DNA of 64,000 bases from Tridacna crocea (taxonomy: Eukaryota > Mollusca > Bivalvia > Cardiida > Cardiidae), in contig OX031068.1 in the NCBI GenBank assembly GCA_943736015.1, positions 33,414,296-33,478,295 of the forward strand, in the 5' to 3' direction. The notes beneath the pieces are model-generated. The model saw nothing but the letters and a program-made list of their open reading frames with translations. It did not search any database and was not told where the DNA came from. Shown here piece after piece: positions 58,047 to 64,000 of this stretch (its first letter is position 1; every line of letters starts with the position of its first letter). The translations under genes and the position numbers were made by a program.

Positions 58047-58579
58047 CCACCATAGGAACTAAGCTGCAATACAACAATGAAATCCAACAAATAGTTTGAG
58101 AGAAGAAATTTTTCAAAGATTTTACTTTATGTCATACAAAGAAAATGAGTCTCCCATAAAAGCCATGTTTTTTGACAGATCTCTTTTTTTTGAAGAATTC
58201 TGTAGACCTCTATCTAAGGAACATTCCTGCAAAATAATAATGCAATCCAATAAGCAGTTTGACTGAAGAAGACTTTTAAAGGTTTTTTACTTTGGTTGCA
58301 ATAGCAACCAGAATTCTTCATGGAACACAATTATTTGAAGGAATTTGAAAGAAGATCACCTAAGGAACATTCCTGTGAAATTTGGTAAAAATCCAGTCAA
58401 TAGTTTCTGAGGATAAGTTTTTTTAAAGAAAAAGTTTAAGGATGCATGCACAGACTAACCGACAGACGGCGCACGACGGACACAACACCATGACAATAGC
58501 TCGTTGGCCTTTGGCCAGTGGAGCTAAAAAAACTGAATGCTTTGTAGAGTAAACTGAAATCAAAATGGGCTTCTTCTAT

Positions 58580-58740
58580 TTAACCCCTTTACCAAACAAT
58601 CCCTGGTTTTTACGACCCTGAGATATACCCCGTAAGCCTTTTGAAAACTGTGGGAAAAGGAGAAAATGCTGTTAATCAGCATTTTCTCCTTTTCCCACAA
58701 CATTTTCTACCCTGCTGGAAACAAATTTCAATTTTTCAAT
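58580..58740. repeat. Family A MITE cut by a SINE
   Basis: Left end and hairpin are present. The right half is replaced from 58741 by the SINE. Confidence 0.75.
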
Positions 58741-59013
58741 TGGTTGGTTGGTTTGTTGTATTGGGGTTTAACGCCACTTTAATAGCTAAGGTCATATCAT
58801 GGCGGTCGGAGACGCACATGTGCTTCCTGGTTTTCTCACACCGGTACTAACACAACTTTCTTTCCAAAGCCGCCGACTACTTTTCTCACAAGTTTAAGCA
58901 GAGGTGAGAGGCGAATATACGCCGGAAAGAAAGTTCGCCTCAACCCTGTATTGAACTCACAACCACCAGGTCATGAGTCCGACATGCTCACCACTGAGCC
59001 AGCCGGGCGGGCC
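58741..59013 (-). mobile_element. tRNA-derived SINE with 11-bp target duplication
   Basis: On the minus strand the head (from 59013 leftward) has an A-box-like TGGCTCAGTGGTGAGCATG and a B-box-like GTGAGTTCAATAC. The 3' tail ends in a TTAAACCCCAATACAACAAA-type sequence and ACC repeats. Direct repeats AATTTTTCAAT flank it at 58730-58740 and 59014-59024. Confidence 0.85.
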
Positions 59014-59024
59014 AATTTTTCAAT

Positions 59025-59215
59025 ACCTTGCCATACTTTCCTGGAGCTTCTATTTAATTAACCAGGACTTTGCAGAAAGCTTTTCCCAAGCCTTGTCTTG
59101 CTTTCTCACATAACTCGTAGCTGATCATAGTAAAGGGAGGAATGAATGTTGTCACAAAGACTATCATCAGTCCTTGGAAAAACATTGGCAAGGTCTCATT
59201 GTGCTACCAGGCTTT
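59025..59215 (-). mobile_element. Degenerate older SINE fragment
   Basis: ACTTTCCTGGAGCTTC, GAATGAATGTTGTCACAAAG and ACTATCATCAGTCCTTGGAA match the body of the older SINEs. The tRNA-like head is not clear. Confidence 0.45.
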
Positions 59216-59488
59216 GGTTGTTTGGTACAAAGACAAACAATTTTACCAAACACTTCCGACTTTTAGCTGGTAGCCATCATTTTCTCCTTTTTCTGCAATG
59301 TTTCCCACCCTATCATGGCCAAATACCTGTGATGTGTTGTTTGATTTGAGCATGCTTCTTCAACCTTGTATAGACCAGTATGCTTATCTTACTAAGGTCA
59401 CTTATTCCAAATTGGCTAGTCTGATAGTACTTTCAGTACTTTAACTTTTTTCCCAGTCTTGAATGTTACTTTCTCAAGAATGACTGAT

Positions 59489-59662
59489 TTAACCCTTTAC
59501 CAGACGACAAAATTTTAGCCCTGACCAAACTGAAACTATTTGCAGACCACAATTTCAATGTGGCTCAAGTGTTTACCAGCATTTTCTCCATTTCCCACAA
59601 TGTTTTCTAAAGCCCTATTTGTCAGTGTCGTCAAAATTTGTCAGTATGTGGTAAAGGGTTAA
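59489..59662. repeat. Family A MITE, left hairpin arm deleted
   Basis: Both TTAA ends are intact. CAAGTGTTTACCAGCATTTT shows the arm is lost at the centre. Confidence 0.83.
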
Positions 59663-59682
59663 GAATAGCTTATCTTTTCATA

Positions 59683-59923
59683 GCCATAGATAGACTTGGA
59701 AAAGAGATTGCAATTCAAAGGAGGAATTTGAAAGAGGACCACCTAAGGAACATCTTCGAAATTTGGTAAAAATCCAATCAGTAGTTTCTGAGGAGAAGTT
59801 TTTTAAAGAAAAAGTTTACGGACGCATGCACGGACAAACGGACGGACAGACAGATAGACGCACGACAGACACAATGCCATGACAATAGCTCGCTGGCCTT
59901 TGGCCAGTGGAGCTAAAAAAAAC
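59683..59923. repeat. Composite repeat, truncated third copy
   Basis: It contains only the last roughly 240 bp of the 57198/61488 repeat: the GAGGACCACCTAAGGAACAT region, the GGACGGAC stretch and the TGGCCAGTGGAGCTAAAAA tail. Confidence 0.75.
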
Positions 59924-60011
59924 ACTTAAAGACTGTGTATATGTAATCTTAACCACGCAATGCTTGTGATTAGCAAATTTCAAGAAAGCACTTTTGATAA
60001 GTTTTTTCCCT

Positions 60012-60156
60012 CTTTACTAACTGGTCTTATGCAAACACAGAAATTAGGTGCCATTCCACATTACAGATTGTCTTCATCTCTGTCAATACCTGGACATATG
60101 CATTATCTTGGCATTGTGCCTGGTCTGGAACCTCAGGTGTTTGCTGCAATTACAGC
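60012..60156. other. Unassigned coding-like segment, open on both strands
   Basis: This non-repetitive island lies among repeats. On the plus strand it reads SIPGHMHYLGIVPGLEPQVF with a stop at 60167. On the minus strand a good acceptor (GTAATTGCAG, ending at 60138) is followed by QTPEVPDQAQCQDNAYVQVL, TEMKTICNVEWHLISVFA and a stop. The minus reading could be a terminal exon of the gene seen at 63155, but direct joining would give an early stop. I cannot decide between them. Confidence 0.2.
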
Positions 60157-60186
60157 ATACTTTATTTGATAACAATGTGGTTTAGA

Positions 60187-60436
60187 TTGGTTGTATTGGG
60201 GTTCAATGCCACTTTAACAGCTTAGATCATATCATGGCGATCGGTGACACACATATGTTTCCAGTACTAACACAACTTTCTCTCCAAAGCCACCTACTAC
60301 TTTTCTCACATGCTTCAGCAGAGGTGAGAGGCGAAGATACGCCAGAAAGAAAGTTCCCCTCAACTGGGTATCAAACTCACAACCACCAGGTCATGAGCCC
60401 TACACGCTCACCAGTGAGCCACCCGGCGGGCAAACA
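60187..60436 (-). mobile_element. tRNA-derived SINE, second copy of the same family
   Basis: Same layout as 58741-59013, with the promoter boxes in GGTGGCTCACTGGTGAGCG and GTGAGTTTGATAC on the minus strand. The flanking direct repeat TGGTTTAGA is at 60178-60186 and 60437-60445. Confidence 0.83.
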
Positions 60437-60781
60437 TGGTTTAGATGCAGAGAATTGATAATATGGCTGATTAAGTTTTGATTCAGATCAGCCTGGGCTA
60501 TCTGCATAGGCTGACCTGGGTCGATTCTTTTCCCTATCAGTCAATTTTCGGTCTGTCAAAGGCTCAGTCTACCTCATGATTAAGTTGGTTGTAAAAAAGT
60601 GGGTACATGATGGCTTGCTTGGTTCAATGGATCACCAAGATGCATTAAGCTCCATTATGTCAGATCATGACTCTTATACAAATGTAAAGATAGTGGACAG
60701 TGCAGTTTCAATATTAGACTACAAGTTCTATGCAATCTGATCTTGACCTAAACTATGTGCAAAAGCAACTTGCATTGATCC

Positions 60782-61012
60782 TATCTCTCCAAGTTGATAA
60801 AATTTTGGACTAGTACAGATTGAAAGCATAAACTTTGCAGACAACAAAATAAATGTGAATCAAAAATTGAATTTTGAATTGGAAAAGGTGGAAAACATTG
60901 TGGGAAAAGGAGAAAATGCTGGTTACCAGCATTTTCTCCTTTTTCCACAATGTTTTCAAAGGCTTTCTTCCTCAGGGTTGTTGAAAGTATGGATTTGTGG
61001 TAAAGAATTAAA
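60782..61012. repeat. Family A MITE
   Basis: Hairpin at about 60892-60958 with one mismatch. Ends mutated. Confidence 0.8.
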
Positions 61013-61199
61013 TATGACCCATGCCCTGTGAAAAGGGACCTTAATTTAACTGCGAAAAGTAAAGACTGAGCTGGGCCGAAACTTTTTGCCATCATTCAAT
61101 TTTCTGTATTCCTAAGGACCACTTTTCCTCTAGATTCAATCATTCATTACACTAAGTGAATTTTATGGATCCCAAATTATGTGATGACCTGCTCCCCAG

Positions 61200-61320
61200 T
61201 TTTTGCAACCCTAAGACAGAAGCCTTTTGAAAACATTTGTGGAAAAAGGAGCCAATGCTGGTTACTAGGGTTTTCTCCTTTTCACACAATGTTTTCTACC
61301 CAGTTGGAAACAAATTTGAG
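61200..61320. repeat. Family A MITE, partial
   Basis: Hairpin with a changed tip (GAGCCAATGCTGG / ACTAGGGTTTTCTCC). Right end missing. Confidence 0.6.
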
Positions 61321-61780
61321 TTATATTCTACTCAACTTTTGCTAGGGATCAAAACAAAAAATGAATAATTTTTTTCCAAATTTATTCAAACAAAAGCAAG
61401 TTAATTTCATCTATGGTCATAGTAAAGGAAATCAATATCAAATAAACATAATGAAGTTCTTTCAAACATCGTGGAATGCGAAAAACAAAAACTAGAGGCG
61501 CTTGAGCGCCTGTATCGCTCCACAGGCCTGACTTTTCTCTAAAGGTGAAGAGAAGTTCTTAACAATTACCATTCATTCCTGCATTTTAGGTCACTAAAGA
61601 AAAAAGCTATGAAAAACATTGTGAGAAAAGAAGAAAATAAAAGTAATCTACATTTTCTTAGTTTTACACAATAATTTCTACCCTTTTTGATACAAGTTTT
61701 ACTAATTTGAAGATTTATTATGTTGTCTGCAACATCTTTCAATTATGGCCAGTTATAAAAAAATTGTCTTCTGGTTATTG

Positions 61781-61965
61781 TTAACTCATTACCAAATGAC
61801 AACATTTTAGGGTTGTCCAAATAGAAAGCATTTGTAGATGAAAAAATAAAAGTGACTGAAAATTTGAAAGTTGTTTTGTGAAGGTAGATAACATTGTGGG
61901 AAACGGTTACCAGCATTTTCTCCTTTTCCCACAATGTTTCTGAAGTCTTCTTTGTCAGGGATCAG
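61781..61965. repeat. Family A MITE nested in the composite repeat, copy 2
   Basis: Same shortened left stem as its counterpart in copy 1. Confidence 0.75.
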
Positions 61966-62125
61966 TTTGATTGGATAACAAAATGCCTTCCAACAACAGT
62001 AAAGCCCTGTCCCTCTTTGTATCAGGTCACCAGTAGGTCAACAAACCTTTACCAGAACTAATCAAAGTGCAGAGGTTCTCTTGTTTTATATGAAAAGGAT
62101 TATAGATTATGTAAAGCAACCATCT

Positions 62126-62353
62126 TTAACTCTTTACCAAATGACAAAATTTGGGATGTGACCAAACTGAAAGCATTTGCAGACAACAAATTAAACATTG
62201 ATGAAATGATTATATCTCTCTTTGATAGAGTAGAAAACACTGAGGGAAAAGGAGAAAATGCTGATTACCAGCATTTTCTCCTTTTCCAAGAGTGTTTTCC
62301 GAAAACTTCTTCTTTAGGGTAGTTAAAAGTCAGGATTGTATGGTAAAGACTTA
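62126..62353. repeat. Family A MITE nested in copy 2, hairpin intact
   Basis: TTAACTCTTTACCAAATGAC start and full hairpin (about 62231-62297). Confidence 0.83.
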
Positions 62354-63154
62354 CCACCATAGGAACTAATCTGCAATACAACAATGAAATCAAAACAAGT
62401 AGTTTGAGAGAAGAAATTCTTCAAAGATTTTACTTTATACCATAAAAGGAAAATGAGTCTCCCATAAAAGCCATGTTTTTTGACGGATCTTTTTTTTCTT
62501 TTTTTCTTTTAAGGAATTCTGTAGACCTCTATCTAAGGAACATTCCTGCAAAATAATAATGCTATCGAATTAGCGTTTTGGGAGGAGAAGATTTTTAAAG
62601 GTTTTTTACTTTGATTGCCATGGCAACCAGAATTATTCATGGAACACAATTATTTTGAGGAATCTGAAAGAGGACCACCTAAGGAAAATTCCTGTGAAAT
62701 TTGGTAAAAATCCAGTCAATAGTTTCTGAAGAGAAGTTTTTTAAAGAAAAAGTTTACGGATGCACGCACAGACGAACGGACGGAAGGACGGACTCATGAC
62801 GGACACAACGTAATGACAATAGCTCGCTGCCCTTTGGCCAGTGGAACTAAAAACTGGATTTGCCCATTCAAAAAAAAAAAAGCAATATTCTGATTTTGAT
62901 CCCTAGCAAAAGTTGAGTAGTATAATGTTTCTAGTCGTCTGCAAAATCTTTCAGCTTGGACCAGTCTAAAATTTTGTCGATTTTTTAAAGGGTTTGTCTT
63001 CTTTTGCAAGAGCATGACTCATTTACATGAAATAGTGGACATTAAGAGTCTGTGTTCTATGTGGTCTAATCTTGATCTACAGTATTATATTTAAGTTGAT
63101 CTTACTTCTCCAAGTTGTGTGTAGTCATATCTATGTTTACAGTTGAAAACATAC

Positions 63155-63232
63155 AGGTTGTGTTGCATTTGATAAGCTCTGGGCTCTTAAGGATTCTTCC
63201 ATTCCAATACCAAACCAATAGTCTATCATTAC
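63155..63232 (-). CDS. Candidate internal exon of an unidentified WD-like gene
   Basis: Reading leftward, acceptor CTGTTTTACAG precedes 63232 and donor GTATGT follows 63155. The 78-nt exon is phase 1 on both sides and encodes NDRLLVWYWNGRILKSPELI then KCNTT. The alternating hydrophobic RLLVWYWNG pattern suggests a beta-propeller strand. Upstream exons would lie beyond 64000. I cannot name the family. Confidence 0.45.
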
Positions 63233-63367
63233 CTGTAAAACAGTGTGTAAGGTGGAAAAAATAAATAAGATAATAAAGAAAAGTATGAAATCTTGATTAT
63301 TCTATAAACAAGTTATAAACAATCTCTTCAAAACTGCTGCTTTACCCCAAACAAAACAACCTGTGTT

Positions 63368-63594
63368 TTAACCCTTTATCCCGTAAGGCATCTCTATGGT
63401 TTCTCTAATTTACCCTAAATAACAGCAAGGATGAAGCCGTTTTTATGGTATATGACACCTTCTGATAGCATAGAAAACATTGTGACAAAAGGTGAAATTG
63501 CTTATCACGAGCAATTTCACCTTTTACCACAATGTTTTCCAAAGGCTCCTACAAGCAATGCGTAGAAATAAGTATGTATGGAATATAGGGTTAA
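63368..63594. repeat. Family B MITE, inverted, sharing TTAA with a family A copy
   Basis: The CTTGCTGTTA-type half comes first here. The right TTAA (63591-63594) is also the left end of the next element. Confidence 0.85.
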
Positions 63595-63789
63595 TGATCA
63601 TGAGAAAGAAGACTTATGAAAATATTGTAGGAAAAGGAGAAAATGCTGGTAACCAGCATTTACTCCTTTCCTACAATGCTTTCTACCTTCTCAGAGACAA
63701 ATCCCAGCATTGAAGCCACATTCAGTGTTTATTCTTTCAATTGCTTTCAAAGGCCAAAGCAAACACTTTGTCATCTGGCACAGAATTAA
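63591..63789. repeat. Family A MITE chained to a family B copy
   Basis: The left terminal CTCTTTACC is missing after the shared TTAA. Hairpin complete. Confidence 0.75.
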
Positions 63790-63829
63790 ATACAAGTCTA
63801 TTTATTTTCAGGAATTTTTACTTTTTGCA

Positions 63830-64000
63830 ATAAACTCTTTACCATACAACCCTGACTCTTAACGAACCTGAGTAAGAAAACCTTTGAAAACATTGTGAGA
63901 AATGGAGAAAATGCTGGAAACCAGCATTTTCACCTTTTCCCACAATGTTTTCTACCCTTTCCAAATCAAATTTCATTTTTTGATTCACATTTATTTTGTC
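63830..64000. repeat. Family A MITE running off the window
   Basis: ACTCTTTACCATACAACCC start, hairpin at about 63887-63953. The right part is outside. Confidence 0.82.

Larger units (their letters stand above)
57198..58536. repeat. Composite repeat, copy 1 (about 1.34 kb)
   Basis: It starts ACTAGAGGCGTTTGAGCGCC and ends at a TTTGGCCAGTGGAGCTAAAAA-like tail that follows a GACGGAC-rich stretch. This is direct and largely colinear with 61488-62856. It carries two nested family A MITEs (57509-57700, 57859-58046). I have no family name for it. Confidence 0.85.
61488..62856. repeat. Composite repeat, copy 2 (about 1.37 kb)
   Basis: Same order as copy 1, with the same two nested MITEs (61781-61965, 62126-62353) at matching places. 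The second MITE keeps a complete hairpin here. Confidence 0.85.
50842..63154. other. Repeat-rich region beyond WDR73
   Basis: The first 93 bp are the WDR73 5' flank. The 1071-bp element, family G pair, composite repeats and SINEs follow. About 54390-55160 and 55260-56040 are AT-rich single-copy sequence in which I see nothing. The only coding-like island is near 60012-60156. Confidence 0.55.

Noticed and set aside
18563-63789. CRISPR-like array of regularly repeated hairpins
   Set aside because: Spacing is irregular, units are whole transposon copies with TTAA ends, and the genome is eukaryotic.

Overview
The window is eukaryotic, AT-rich and dominated by introns and repeats. Genes are split by GT-AG introns into short exons, tRNA-derived SINEs are present, and DNA-transposon derivatives of many families are extremely dense. 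The gene structures, the repeat types and the recurring ACATGTA-type motifs fit a lophotrochozoan, most likely a bivalve mollusc. I cannot name the species from sequence alone.

Three protein genes can be modelled with every splice phase consistent. (1) 2815-15378 (+): a six-exon SLC16-type monocarboxylate transporter of 687 residues. (2) About 20740-34430 (+): a coiled-coil protein. Five downstream exons (26831-34430) can be reached from three alternative 5' exons (20740-21031, 23494-23605, 25078-25195), all ending in phase 1. With the 25078 start the protein has 300 residues. It weakly recalls the uncharacterised vertebrate C6orf163 family. (3) 50841-40842 (-): an eight-exon WDR73 orthologue of 358 residues, convergent with gene 2; human WDR73 works with BRAT1 and the Integrator endonuclease. 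A separate 78-nt WD-like exon on the minus strand (63155-63232) points to a fourth gene extending beyond the right edge.

The rest is mobile DNA. A degenerate Tc1 element (3942-5514, DD34E) and a deleted mariner (38920-39466, DD34D) still show terminal inverted repeats, TA duplications and catalytic spacing. A 1071-bp element with perfect 24-bp inverted repeats (50935-52005) starts 93 bp upstream of the WDR73 ATG. A roughly 1.6-kb foldback lies in WDR73 intron 1, and a roughly 1.35-kb composite repeat occurs twice (57198-58536, 61488-62856).

The most striking feature is a swarm of about 50 copies of a roughly 180-230 bp palindromic MITE, called family A here. Its ends are TTAA + CYCTTTACC, and a near-perfect hairpin with 33-nt arms sits at its centre. 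A sister family (B) keeps the same outer stem but has a different inner stem. Neighbouring copies often share one TTAA, so they form chains. They fill the introns of genes 2 and 3 and the region between them, so the primary transcripts of both genes should carry many long hairpins. I did not find an autonomous transposase for this family in the window. The TTAA targets and CCCTTT ends suggest a piggyBac-type source (inference).
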